Shown here piece after piece: positions 17,008 to 25,505 of a stretch of 64,000 nt of DNA (positions are counted from its first letter, which is position 1; every line of letters begins with the position of its first letter). Below the pieces are notes generated by a model. The model searched no databases, had not been told where the DNA came from, and saw only the letters and a list, made by a program, of their open reading frames with translations. This DNA is from an uncultured Cocleimonas sp. (lineage in GTDB: Bacteria > Pseudomonadota > Gammaproteobacteria > Thiotrichales > Thiotrichaceae). The translations under genes were made by a program, and so were the position numbers. The stretch spans positions 1-64,000 of the forward strand of contig NZ_CANLZW010000003.1 in the NCBI RefSeq assembly GCF_947495625.1, in the 5' to 3' direction.

Positions 17008-19431
17008 ATGTCTATTACTCTGCCACGTATCATCTCAACTATTGCCAAAGAACTTTCTACGGTAAAGCCAACCAAAGAAAGCCAGGTACAAGCCGCTATC
17101 GAGCTGCTTGATGATGGCGCAACCGTTCCGTTTATTTCTCGTTATCGAAAAGAAGTCACAGGTGCGTTAGATGACACACAGCTGCGTCAATTAGAAGAGC
17201 GTTTAAAGTATCTGCGTGAGTTAGAAAAACGCCGTGAAGCGATTCTTAAAAGCATTGAAGAACAAGGCAAACTCACGGATGAACTAACACTCTCGATACA
17301 ATCGGCTGAGACTAAAACCACCCTGGAAGACTTGTATTTACCTTACAAACCTAAGCGTCGTACCAAAGCCACGATAGCGATAGAGTCTGGCTTATTACCG
17401 CTAGCTGATGCGCTTTACGAAAACCCAAATCTTGACCCAGAAGTTGAAGCTGAAAAATACCTGTCAAACAGCGAAGAAAATCCAGTTGCTGACGTAAAAG
17501 CTGCTTTGGAAGGGGCGCGTTATATTTTAATGGATCGCTTCAGTGAAGATGCCGCCTTACTTGCCAGAACGCGTGAGTACATGGAAAACAATGCATTGGT
17601 AATTGCCAAAGTCGCTAAAGGGAAAGAGCAAGAAGGCATCAAGTTTAAAGATTATTTTGATTACCAGGAACCTTTCAAAAAAGTACCTTCGCACCGTGCA
17701 CTCGCTATTTTTAGAGGCAGAAACGAAGGCATTTTATTTGTCACCTTAGACGTTGAAGCACCGGGCGAATTTGGGTTTACCAAACCGATGGATCACCCCT
17801 GTGAAAGAATGATCGCAGGCCATTGGAATATTTCAGATAATGGTCGTCCTGCCGATGCATGGTTATTACAAGTTGCAAGCTGGACCTGGAAAATCAAAAT
17901 GCATATGCACATCAGCGGTGATTTGATGAACCAATTACGCGAACAAGCAGAAACAGAAGCAATTCGTGTTTTCTCTTTAAACTTAAAAGATTTATTGCTA
18001 GCTGCCCCTGCTGGCCAAAAAGCAACTATCGGCTTAGACCCCGGTTTACGCACCGGAGTAAAAGTTGCGGTGGTCGATTCAACCGGTCAATACCTGGACC
18101 AAGGTACCATCTACCCACACGCACCTAAAAATCAATGGAATGAGTCAATTGCCACGATTGGCGCATTAGCTAAAAAGTACAAAGCAGAATTGATTGCAGT
18201 AGGTAACGGTACCGCCTCACGTGAAACTGATAAGTTGGCGGGCGATATCATCAAGCAATATCCTGATTTACGACTTACCAAAGTCATGGTCAACGAAGCA
18301 GGGGCTTCGGTATATTCTGCATCAGAATTTGCCGCCAAAGAATTCCCGGATTTGGACGTAACCATTCGTGGCGCAGTCTCGATCGCCAGACGTTTACAAG
18401 ATCCATTGGCTGAGCTAGTTAAGATCGAGCCAAAATCCATCGGTGTCGGGCAATATCAGCACGATGTGAATCAATACCAGCTCACAGACTCATTAGAAGC
18501 CGTCATAGAAGATTGTGTAAATGATGTCGGTGTTGACCTGAATACTGCATCCATGCCGTTGCTGAAGCAAGTGTCTGGCCTTAACGAAACCTTGGCGAAT
18601 AATATTGTCGATTTTAGAAATGAACATGGCAGCTTTACCAGCCGAAAAATGCTAAAAGAAGTTCCTCGTATGGGTGCTAAATCGTTTGAGCAATCAGCAG
18701 GCTTTTTACGCATCATTTCGGGTAGTGAAAACCCATTAGATGCCTCTGGCGTTCATCCTGAAGCCTATTCTGTGGTAAAAGCAATCGCTACAAAAACAGG
18801 CAAAAAGATCAACGATATCATCGGCGATACTCAACTGTTGAAATCACTAAACCCAGCGGACTATGTCACCGAGAAATTTGGTTTACCAACAATCACAGAC
18901 ATTATTGCAGAGCTTGATAAACCAGGCCGTGATCCACGACCAGAGTTTAAAACAGCGAGCTTGAAAGACGGCATCGAAAAAATTAGCGACCTAAAAGAAG
19001 ACATGATTTTGGAAGGTACGGTAACTAATGTGACCAACTTTGGCGCATTTGTAGATGTTGGCGTACATCAAGACGGACTGGTACACATCTCATGCCTGGC
19101 AGATAAGTTTATCGATGATCCGCATAAAGTCGTTAAAGCAGGGCAAATCGTTAAAGTAAAAGTGCAAGAAATTGACCTTCAACGCAAACGAATCGCTTTA
19201 ACCATGCGACTCACTGACAGCGCTAAAGACAAGCAACAGTCAGGTCAGAATGCTGGAGATAAGAAACCATATAGTGCGGGTAAACCGAGTCCTAAAAAGC
19301 CAGGCGCTAATCAAAGCTCTAATAAAAAATCTAATCAAAGCCAGCGTGGATCAAAACAAGCAGCAGTGTCAAACAATGCCTTAGCGGATCAGCTGAGCGC
19401 GGCATTGAAGGGCGGGAATTTTAAGAAATAG
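17008..19431 (+). CDS. tex: Tex family transcription accessory protein
   Basis: 807 aa. Tex N-terminal helical region (about 1-190) with the conserved [15 protein letters not shown], a YqgF/RuvC-like nuclease-fold domain ([16 protein letters not shown], about 340-470), tandem helix-hairpin-helix segments (LNEALANNIV-type, [19 protein letters not shown]), and an S1 RNA-binding domain at about 665-735 ([16 protein letters not shown]). The tail is low-complexity K/S/Q. Tex binds nucleic acids and affects transcription and RNA turnover. The last 16 codons are echoed in a separate fragment at 32346-32396. Confidence 0.93.
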   Translation: MSITLPRIISTIAKELSTVKPTKESQVQAAIELLDDGATVPFISRYRKEVTGALDDTQLRQLEERLKYLRELEKRREAILKSIEEQGKLTDELTLSIQSAETKTTLEDLYLPYKPKRRTKATIAIESGLLPLADALYENPNLDPEVEAEKYLSNSEENPVADVKAALEGARYILMDRFSEDAALLARTREYMENNALVIAKVAKGKEQEGIKFKDYFDYQEPFKKVPSHRALAIFRGRNEGILFVTLDVEAPGEFGFTKPMDHPCERMIAGHWNISDNGRPADAWLLQVASWTWKIKMHMHISGDLMNQLREQAETEAIRVFSLNLKDLLLAAPAGQKATIGLDPGLRTGVKVAVVDSTGQYLDQGTIYPHAPKNQWNESIATIGALAKKYKAELIAVGNGTASRETDKLAGDIIKQYPDLRLTKVMVNEAGASVYSASEFAAKEFPDLDVTIRGAVSIARRLQDPLAELVKIEPKSIGVGQYQHDVNQYQLTDSLEAVIEDCVNDVGVDLNTASMPLLKQVSGLNETLANNIVDFRNEHGSFTSRKMLKEVPRMGAKSFEQSAGFLRIISGSENPLDASGVHPEAYSVVKAIATKTGKKINDIIGDTQLLKSLNPADYVTEKFGLPTITDIIAELDKPGRDPRPEFKTASLKDGIEKISDLKEDMILEGTVTNVTNFGAFVDVGVHQDGLVHISCLADKFIDDPHKVVKAGQIVKVKVQEIDLQRKRIALTMRLTDSAKDKQQSGQNAGDKKPYSAGKPSPKKPGANQSSNKKSNQSQRGSKQAAVSNNALADQLSAALKGGNFKK

Positions 19432-19589
19432 AATTTTAATGTGTGTTTTATAGCAATATAGAAAACCAATTCACCCTTGATGCAAATCAATCTTCATTGC
19501 CTGGGTTTGCCTTAAAGTGACTCGTGGAATATTTCCGTGCAATAATCTCGTACATCCAATTCGACCATTAATGAAAGGCGAACAGAATC

Positions 19590-20129
19590 ATGAGAACGAA
19601 TACCAAACCTCGTATCGCAGCAGTGGTATATGAAGATGGGGCTGCTCTAAATCAAGTGTTTTCAGAAGTCGTCGAATCGTTACGTGCTCGCGGAATCCGT
19701 CTTGGTGGTGTCATCCAGAATGCAATGCCAAACCATGTGGCAGGAAAATCTGCGTGCTGTGGGGGATTGGGTCTTGAAGATTTGTCCCTTGGTGAAGATG
19801 TGGCCGTTACCCAAAATCTCGGTGAAGGTGCTACAGACTGTCATTTAGATGCCAACGCATTAGCGCAAGTAGCAAAGTCACTGACCAATCAGCTAACAGC
19901 ACCAGACTTGTCCATTGATTTATTTATCATAAACCGCTTCGGGCTGTCTGAAAGTGAAGGGCACGGTATGTTTGATGTATTTTCCGAGGCGCTCATGCAA
20001 GAAATTCCTGTATTAACTGCTGTAAAAAAAGATCACCTGGAGTCTTGGGAGAATTGGCATGGGGGCATTGCACAAAGTTTGGCGCAAGATAAACACGACA
20101 TACTCGAATGGTGTTTGTCTGATTCTTAA
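19590..20129 (+). CDS. DUF2478 protein (molybdenum-associated)
   Basis: 179 aa matching DUF2478, a P-loop-related fold without a clear Walker A here. Recognisable blocks are GIRLGGVIQNAMPNH, LFIINRFGLSESEGHGMFDVF and EIPVLTAVKKDHLESWENW. DUF2478 genes are often found with molybdate transport or molybdopterin enzymes, which would fit modABC and soeABC in this window, but the function is unknown. Two adjacent cysteines (ACCGG) in the N-terminal half might bind metal. Stand-alone gene, with AAAGGCGAAC as a plausible ribosome-binding site. Confidence 0.7.
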   Translation: MRTNTKPRIAAVVYEDGAALNQVFSEVVESLRARGIRLGGVIQNAMPNHVAGKSACCGGLGLEDLSLGEDVAVTQNLGEGATDCHLDANALAQVAKSLTNQLTAPDLSIDLFIINRFGLSESEGHGMFDVFSEALMQEIPVLTAVKKDHLESWENWHGGIAQSLAQDKHDILEWCLSDS

Positions 20130-20163
20130 TGTTTACCCGCAGAGAAGGCAGGCGTAGTAACAT

Positions 20164-20191
20164 AAAAATTACTTAAAAGGTGGGGGGTGTC
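20164..20191 (+). repeat. G6 repeat, short form (copy 8)
   Basis: AAAAATTACTT, then AAAAGGTGGGGGGTGTC. Belongs to the AAGGT/TGTC variant also seen at 29884 and 32222. Confidence 0.8.
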
Positions 20192-20351
20192 ATTTCTAGT
20201 AATTTCATGGTGTATAGAAGTTAATATTTATTTAGATCAAACCGTTTAACCAAAGATAAGTTTTAATATTGAACTTACTTTTTACTTATATCTACAGAAA
20301 GCCATAACAACAAACTATTTAAACTAAAAATAAAAATAAAGAAGCTAAAAA

Positions 20352-20705
20352 ATGAAAACTACTAAAATACTTGCATCAGCATTCATTTTCTTTGCATTAA
20401 GCGTAAATTCTTTTGCAATGGATACATCGGATAATCTTTCTAACACTATTAAAAAAAATGCAAATGATATTGCATCTATTTTGATTAAAAGCGGTAGAAA
20501 TAATAACTTAAGAACGACTCAAGATAACTTAGCTCTTCAATTCACGGCTAACCAAAGTAATAATGTTCTGTTCACAGCAATTATGCCTAAAGGTCGTAAT
20601 TTAGAGGTTATTGATAGTAATAAAGAAAATAGTCCTTCTTTTGCTACATCTGCTAAATCGGGACGCAATAATAAAATGCTTAATGAATTGATATCAATGA
20701 ACTAA
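20352..20705 (+). CDS. Small secreted protein with repeated KSGRNN motif
   Basis: 117 aa. Signal peptide in residues 1-22 (cleavage after SFA). The mature protein is polar and rich in Asn, Ser and Lys, and carries the hexamer KSGRNN twice (LIKSGRNNNLRT and SAKSGRNNKMLN), about 55 residues apart. I recognise no family. It is 33 nt upstream of an anti-sigma-like membrane protein in the same direction, suggesting a two-gene operon. AGAAGC before the ATG is a weak ribosome-binding site. Function unknown. Confidence 0.65.
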   Translation: MKTTKILASAFIFFALSVNSFAMDTSDNLSNTIKKNANDIASILIKSGRNNNLRTTQDNLALQFTANQSNNVLFTAIMPKGRNLEVIDSNKENSPSFATSAKSGRNNKMLNELISMN

Positions 20706-20753
20706 TTTCTTGTAAAAGCGACTTAATAAATAACAGAATTGAAAAAATTTAAT

Positions 20754-21515
20754 ATGAAAACTAACAACACAACTAATATACCTGAAGAGGTTTTACAACT
20801 GGTTCCATGGTTCGCCATTGGAAAACTTTCAGAAGAGGATAAAGCATTTTTTGAAAATGCATTGCTATCCTATCCCTCACTTCAAGAGCAACTAAACCTA
20901 GAGAAACAAATGATTGATTTGGTCTCTGAGGATAGCGTTTTACTCAATTATGCTGATGGCTCTCTAGTCGATAAAAGTGTGATTGCAGCTCCAGAAGAGC
21001 GCTTGAAAGCAGTTTTTAATGTCATCGATAATTTAGAGCCAGCAACTAAAGCTCAGCGTCAATCGGATGCAACAGGTTCTCTGGTAGAAAGACTTAAAAA
21101 CGCATTTGACTCACTGATTCCGAATTTGGGTATTAAGCCGCAATATGCACGCTTTGCTAGTGTAAGTGTGTTGGCATTATCGGTAGCGGTTATAGCCTCT
21201 ATAGTGATTCCATCAAAGACAGAAACAAGCGATTTTACTACTGCTTCAGCTGTTACTCAGCCAATTGATAATCAAGAGAAATTAGCAAGCACTACAAAGA
21301 TCGTTTTATTAGTTGGCTTCAACGGTACTTCAGAAGAACTAAGCAATAATGATGTATTAAAGGGTAAGCAAATAAAAATTGGCAGCCCGGCAGATAATAA
21401 TGGCTTTTATAAAATCAGCTTTAAAGACTCAATGACTGCAGATGAAGTAAAACAAACCATAGATGCATTGCTCGCACAAAAAGAAACAATATGGTTTGCT
21501 GGTGAAGCGTTTTAA
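20754..21515 (+). CDS. Anti-sigma factor-like single-pass membrane protein
   Basis: 253 aa from the ATG chosen here; an in-frame TTG at 20739 would add five residues. The N-terminal about 60 residues (PEEVLQLVPWFAIGKLSEED, then a helical block) resemble the cytoplasmic domain of RskA/anti-sigma proteins but lack a zinc-binding HxxxCxxC. One transmembrane helix follows near residues 136-155 (VSVLALSVAVIASIVIP), then a periplasmic domain. No ECF sigma gene is adjacent, so if it is an anti-sigma its partner is elsewhere. Probable operon with the secreted KSGRNN protein. Confidence 0.6.
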   Translation: MKTNNTTNIPEEVLQLVPWFAIGKLSEEDKAFFENALLSYPSLQEQLNLEKQMIDLVSEDSVLLNYADGSLVDKSVIAAPEERLKAVFNVIDNLEPATKAQRQSDATGSLVERLKNAFDSLIPNLGIKPQYARFASVSVLALSVAVIASIVIPSKTETSDFTTASAVTQPIDNQEKLASTTKIVLLVGFNGTSEELSNNDVLKGKQIKIGSPADNNGFYKISFKDSMTADEVKQTIDALLAQKETIWFAGEAF

Positions 21516-21652
21516 GCTAACTATCTTTTTCATTTTATTTATCAGAAAGCTAGCCTCAAAAATGTCAGCCGAAACTGATAGAAATAACGTTGGAGTTTAG
21601 TGGCTAACCTAAAGCCCTTGTCTCTCTTTGCTTGATACGTTTCAAGCTAAAT

Positions 21653-22666
21653 TCATTCCTTGTCAGCTGTATACAGGCCTTTGCGCGCCAGACTATTCAT
21701 TTGCGCGCGTTTCAGCAAGGCTTGCTGCATGGCCTCACGATTTTCATCTTTACCACACCATGCCTGCAAAGCCGGTTGTTGCAAAGCGCGTCCATAGGAA
21801 ATACTAAGTTGCCAGGGAGCGTTTCCTTTCAATTGGTTAATGGCATTTAGATTTTCGGTAGCCTCTGTAGGTGTTTGTCCACCAGAGAGGAAATTAATAC
21901 TGGGAACCGCCGCAGGGACAGTTCGTTTGAATACTTTCAGGGTTTCTTCAGCAACTTCCTCAGGGCTCGCGCGACGACGTTCTTTACCGGGAAGTACCAT
22001 GCTAGGTTTCAGAATCATATTCTCCAGCTGCACGTGATGTCGGCGTAAGGCACTAAATACTTCAGCGAGTACCGCCTCGTTGACTTCGGCAAAGCGTTCG
22101 ATAGTATGATCGCCGTCCATCAATACCTCAGGTTCTACGATGGGTACAATACCTAGTTCCTGACATACCGCCGCATAACGAGCCAACATCTCTGCATTCG
22201 CACTTATGCCTAAAGGAGTGGGATTGCTATCGCTGACGGAGTAAACCTCGCGCCACTTGGCAAAACGTGCTCCTTTTTGTTTGTATTCAGCCAGACGTTC
22301 AGCCAGTCCATCTAAGCCTTTAGTGATTAAATCACCTTGTCCACCGGGAAGTAATGCTGTGCCCTTGTCGACCTTAATTCCTGGAACGATTTTCTGATTC
22401 CAGGCAAGTTGGGGAAGAAGAACACCATCGTCGCTGTTTTGATCCAATGTCTCCTCAAACAGGATTACGCCTGAAATATAGTCACCCAGGTCAGGTGTTG
22501 AAAGTAGCCACGAGCGATATTTACGACGACTCTCCTCAGTTGATTCGGTATTAATCGCATCAAACCGTTTCTTAATGGTCGGCGTACTCTCATCAGCAGC
22601 TAAAATGCCGCGCTGATCATCCACCATATCGGTGATCGTTTGTTCAAGCTCTTGCAAAATTGTCAT
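21653..22666 (-). CDS. Fructose-bisphosphate aldolase, class I (eukaryotic type)
   Basis: 337 aa from the ATG preceded by GGGAG at good spacing; an upstream in-frame start at 22708 lacks a ribosome-binding site. Class I signatures: GILAADESTPTIKKR near the N-terminus, FAKWREVYSV, GIVPIVEPEVLMDGDH, and ENMILKPSMVLPGK carrying the Schiff-base lysine. It catalyses reversible cleavage of fructose 1,6-bisphosphate in glycolysis, gluconeogenesis or the Calvin cycle. The last residue of vertebrate enzymes, Tyr, is not present here (ends TADKE). Monocistronic. Confidence 0.92.
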   Translation of the reverse strand: MTILQELEQTITDMVDDQRGILAADESTPTIKKRFDAINTESTEESRRKYRSWLLSTPDLGDYISGVILFEETLDQNSDDGVLLPQLAWNQKIVPGIKVDKGTALLPGGQGDLITKGLDGLAERLAEYKQKGARFAKWREVYSVSDSNPTPLGISANAEMLARYAAVCQELGIVPIVEPEVLMDGDHTIERFAEVNEAVLAEVFSALRRHHVQLENMILKPSMVLPGKERRRASPEEVAEETLKVFKRTVPAAVPSINFLSGGQTPTEATENLNAINQLKGNAPWQLSISYGRALQQPALQAWCGKDENREAMQQALLKRAQMNSLARKGLYTADKE

Positions 22667-22753
22667 GAGAAACTCCCTAAATAAGTTCAAATCCTTGAAT
22701 ACGTTCAAATGTGATTGTTAGTATCAGTTTAGTACATTCCTATTTGTGTAACG

Positions 22754-22829
22754 AAAAAACAACGAGCTATGCATAAATTCCAAGGTCGCTTTTACACTAC
22801 AAAAACCAGTTGTCATTCAAAAGAGGGTC
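22754..22829 (+). repeat. Degenerate long-form G6 repeat (copy 9)
   Basis: Same order as the long form: A6 tract, GAGCTATGCATAAATTCC, a decayed hairpin, GTTGTCATTC, then AAAAGAGGGTCGC. The G6 core has been lost. Lies between the aldolase and the Rrf2 genes and may contribute to the Rrf2 promoter region. Confidence 0.65.
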
Positions 22830-22831
22830 GC

Positions 22832-22861
22832 ATTTAACTGCGTCATGAAGTTTTTGTATAA
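22832..22861 (+). promoter_or_regulatory. Candidate sigma-70 promoter of the Rrf2 gene
   Basis: A perfect TATAAT at 22856-22861 with a poor -35 (TTTAAC at 22832-22837), 18-nt spacing, about 100 nt before the Rrf2 ATG. Confidence 0.4.
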
Positions 22862-22959
22862 TATTTGTAGGTTATTTGTATAGTTTTAACATTTATTTCA
22901 CATATACTCTTATATTCTTGTAATTAGTTTATGAGGTAAATAACAGAGAGGATATAAAA

Positions 22960-23433
22960 ATGAAAATATCTACAAAAGGACAATACGCAATAAAAGCCAT
23001 GATTCATTTGGCGGCTAATTTCAATAACCCAGTATCATTAATCGAACTGTCCGGTTCTCAAACTATTTCTGTATCATATTTAGAACAAATTTTTTCAACA
23101 CTTAGACGTGCAGGACTAGTAGACGGAGTTCGCGGCCCAGGTGGTGGATATCGATTAGGTAAAGCACCTGATTACATTACTATTGCAGATATCCTTCTAG
23201 CTGTTGAAGAATCAGCCAAGGATTCCAATCCAAACGCTAATAACGGTGAAAACTTTTTAGCCAATAGATTATGGAATGGCTTTAGTGCGCAGTTATCAGA
23301 TTATTTAGACTCGATAACTTTAGCGGATATCCTCAAGGATGAAATTGTTGTAAAAAGCCAATTTCACTTAGACGAGACAACACGTCGGATTTCAACCATG
23401 TTTCCAGTAAGCGATAAAATGAAGGCAGCGTAA
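22960..23433 (+). CDS. IscR-like Rrf2 regulator lacking Fe-S cysteines
   Basis: 157 aa. N-terminal winged helix (MKISTKGQYAIKAMIHLA, YLEQIFSTLRRAGLVDGVRG, PGGGYRLGK) is clearly of the Rrf2/IscR type, and the following ITIADILLAVEES and LDSITLADILKDE blocks match IscR. Between them IscR has three cysteines that hold a 2Fe-2S cluster; here the segment reads KDSNPNANNGENFLANRLW and the whole protein has no cysteine. It therefore probably acts in a cluster-independent way, like apo-IscR, or senses something else. No isc genes are adjacent. GAGAGG precedes the ATG. Confidence 0.85.
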   Translation: MKISTKGQYAIKAMIHLAANFNNPVSLIELSGSQTISVSYLEQIFSTLRRAGLVDGVRGPGGGYRLGKAPDYITIADILLAVEESAKDSNPNANNGENFLANRLWNGFSAQLSDYLDSITLADILKDEIVVKSQFHLDETTRRISTMFPVSDKMKAA

Positions 23434-23460
23434 TAGCTTTTTCCAGGCTCCCCAGGAGTT

Positions 23461-23540
23461 AAAAACCCAGTATCTACGTTATAGTCAGTTGCAAGGCAGT
23501 AAACATTCCTGCATGACTATGCCTTGATTCTGGGTTTTTT
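23461..23540 (+). terminator. Structured terminator after the Rrf2 gene
   Basis: Outer stem AAAAACCCAG / CTGGGTTTTTT encloses a second stem ATAGTCA / TGACTAT (23481-23487 with 23514-23520) extended by TGCAAGG / CCTGCA. The outer 3' arm ends in a T run. A small structured RNA is also possible, but the position 28 nt after the Rrf2 stop favours termination. Confidence 0.65.
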
Positions 23541-23604
23541 GCGTTGCCAGAATAAATAGGACTTAATAGAGGCTGTGAATTCAAGTAGCAACTGGGAAAT
23601 CAAA

Positions 23605-23982
23605 ATGAATCCAACTGAACTAGCAAAAATTTATATGAAGTCTTTCTTTGGGGAAAAGCCCTTAGAGGATCTGAGTTCAATCTTGAGTGAAGATCTTAAA
23701 TTTGCGGGTCCTTTTTATACATTCAATACGGGTGAAGAATATATTGAGTCCCTGCGGGAGAGTATGCCAGCTGATGCAATATCGTATGAAATACTTCAGG
23801 AAGTTGAGAAAGGAAACTCTTGCTGTTTAGTGTATCAATCTAAGCGGCATGGTGTATGTGGGGTAGATGAAATCATGGCTCAGCTATTTGAAGTAAGCAA
23901 TAATCAAATAATCAGAATAAGGCTTATCCTTGATGCAGCTAAGCTACTAAAGAATAATAATCCTGACTATAAACCTAACTAA
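23605..23982 (+). CDS. SnoaL/NTF2-like small protein
   Basis: 125 aa from ATG 23605, which has GGGA eight bases upstream; a GTG at 23575 is an alternative. The pattern of an N-terminal helix pair (ELAKIYMKSFFGEKPLEDLSS-type), LKFAGPFYTFNTGEEYIE, then strands ending in QIIRIRLILD is that of an NTF2-like (SnoaL) alpha+beta cone, which often carries small-molecule binding or isomerase activity. No catalytic residues can be assigned. Stands alone; function unknown. Confidence 0.6.
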   Translation: MNPTELAKIYMKSFFGEKPLEDLSSILSEDLKFAGPFYTFNTGEEYIESLRESMPADAISYEILQEVEKGNSCCLVYQSKRHGVCGVDEIMAQLFEVSNNQIIRIRLILDAAKLLKNNNPDYKPN

Positions 23983-24085
23983 GGTGTAGATTTAATGTTG
24001 TTTTGCGATAATCATGTTTTCTATCTAAATCGCGTTCTTTTCATTTATCACCAAGCATTTGCATATATTCGTTACAATATCTAGC

Positions 24086-24607
24086 ATGAACAAACAGACC
24101 TTTATTTCCCTACTGAAGAAGCTAAAAGAATCACACTGGCAGGCTATTGTTGATGGAGAAGCTTTGCAAATGGTGGATGATCTTCGTTTAGAAATTGGCG
24201 CTTTGAATCTAAGCAATATCATTCTGGATTCTTCCTCAGGATTAGATGCAGTCTCCTTACGTGAAAAAACATTGGAACAAGCGGATGAATTGCTTAGTAG
24301 CTATTACCTTACACACCCTCTGACGCGCAAAGGCTTTACTATTCAAGCGAGAGCTTTGGTTGAACAGTATGGCGGGCTTGATTTTGCGGCACCGCTGGGT
24401 TCCTTCCCAGAGCGAACATTATTTGTGGAAGGAGGCGAATTAATTGCAGAGAATCGAGACAGCCCACGTCACCGTTACGGTGCCTTCTGTGAGCTAGAGA
24501 ATACGTTTGATAATGCTACGATACTTGTTCTAGTAAATAAGTGGATAGAGAGCGGAGCGGCTCACGAGCGTTATCTGGAGATGAATGTTTGCCGCTATTC
24601 CTGCTGA
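24086..24607 (+). CDS. Hypothetical protein
   Basis: 173 aa from ATG 24086; a TTG at 24059 is in frame. I do not recognise the family. It looks soluble: an N-terminal helical region (FISLLKKLKESHWQAIVDGE), a middle segment YLTHPLTRKGFTIQARALVEQYGG, and a C-terminal strand-rich part ending ERYLEMNVCRYSC. No signal peptide or membrane helix. The Cys-containing tail ends only 9 bases before a G9 run, so the 3' end could have shifted by slippage in related strains. No operon partner is evident. Confidence 0.55.
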   Translation: MNKQTFISLLKKLKESHWQAIVDGEALQMVDDLRLEIGALNLSNIILDSSSGLDAVSLREKTLEQADELLSSYYLTHPLTRKGFTIQARALVEQYGGLDFAAPLGSFPERTLFVEGGELIAENRDSPRHRYGAFCELENTFDNATILVLVNKWIESGAAHERYLEMNVCRYSC

Positions 24608-24630
24608 GTTTTAGCAGGGGGGGGGTTCTA

Positions 24631-24645
24631 GGCTCCCTAGGAGCC
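24631..24645 (+). repeat. Short palindrome GGCTCC-cta-GGAGCC
   Basis: Six-base arms with a three-base loop, after a G9 run and before the att-like operon. A related GGCTCCCCAGGAG is seen near 23443-23455. Could be a weak terminator or a short repeat. Confidence 0.35.
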
Positions 24646-24817
24646 ATAAATGACAAGTCGAATAATTATTCGGCTGTGCTTCACCTCTCCGGAGCCAGCT
24701 AAACGCGAAGTGGTGTAACTATTTGCCGTAGCCTCTTTATCCTCATTGCCTAAAACAATGCCACATAGCACTATGTAATTAATGTTACTCTGCTCATAAT
24801 TATTGGATGCCTTTTTT

Positions 24818-25504
24818 ATGCTTGCCCTTAAAAATTTACAGAAAAGTTATACCGATGCGGGTGAGAAACACACCATTCTCAATAATATAAATTTAACCAT
24901 AAATGCTGGTGACAGCATCAGTATCCAAGGTGCCTCAGGCTCGGGTAAATCAACGCTTTTGCATCTTTTAGCGGCACTCGATAAACCAGACAGTGGCGAA
25001 ATATTATTAAACAGTTCTTTAGATGAGACGCAAACTGAAAATCAAGACATCACTCAGTTCACAGAAAGGCAAGCAGACCAATATCGCCAATTCCAGGTGG
25101 GGCTTATTTTCCAAAAATTTAATTTGATCGATTGTATTACGGTAATGGAAAATATTATGTTGCCTGCCAAAATAACCGGCAAAGTAGAACATGAATATAT
25201 CCAGGAACTCCTCAATGCTCTGGGTATTAAGAGTCACATCAATAAACTGCCGAACCAACTTTCTGGTGGCGAGCAACAACGAGTTGCCATTGCGCGCGGC
25301 TTATCGCATCAACCACCATTGTTACTGGCCGATGAACCTACGGGTAATCTAGACAGTAAAAATTCGGACCTGGTAAGTCAACTGTTGGTCGATACTTGCA
25401 AGCAGCTCAATACCGCACTGGTTATGGTCACTCACAGCAGAAAAGTGGCTATGTTAACTCAACAACAATGGTATTTAGACGACGGCAGCTTGACTCGAAT
25501 TTAA
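24818..25504 (+). CDS. attE: ABC transporter ATP-binding protein, AttE-like
   Basis: 228 aa from ATG 24818 (an upstream TTG at 24803 is less likely). Walker A GASGSGKST, signature LSGGEQQRVAIARG, Walker B LLLADEPTGNLDS, and the H-loop in MVTHSRK. This is the MacB/LolD-type ATPase class that drives mechanotransmission by FtsX-like permeases. It is one base apart from the FtsX-like permease and is followed by a lipocalin-like AttH gene, the arrangement known as AttEFGH. Substrate not established; export or extraction of lipophilic molecules is the usual suggestion. Confidence 0.82.
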   Translation: MLALKNLQKSYTDAGEKHTILNNINLTINAGDSISIQGASGSGKSTLLHLLAALDKPDSGEILLNSSLDETQTENQDITQFTERQADQYRQFQVGLIFQKFNLIDCITVMENIMLPAKITGKVEHEYIQELLNALGIKSHINKLPNQLSGGEQQRVAIARGLSHQPPLLLADEPTGNLDSKNSDLVSQLLVDTCKQLNTALVMVTHSRKVAMLTQQQWYLDDGSLTRI

Positions 25505-25505
25505 T

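Noticed and set aside
24617-24625. G9 run after the hypothetical gene at 24086
   Set aside because: No A-tract at the right distance, no AAGTA before and no TGAC after it, so not counted as a repeat copy.
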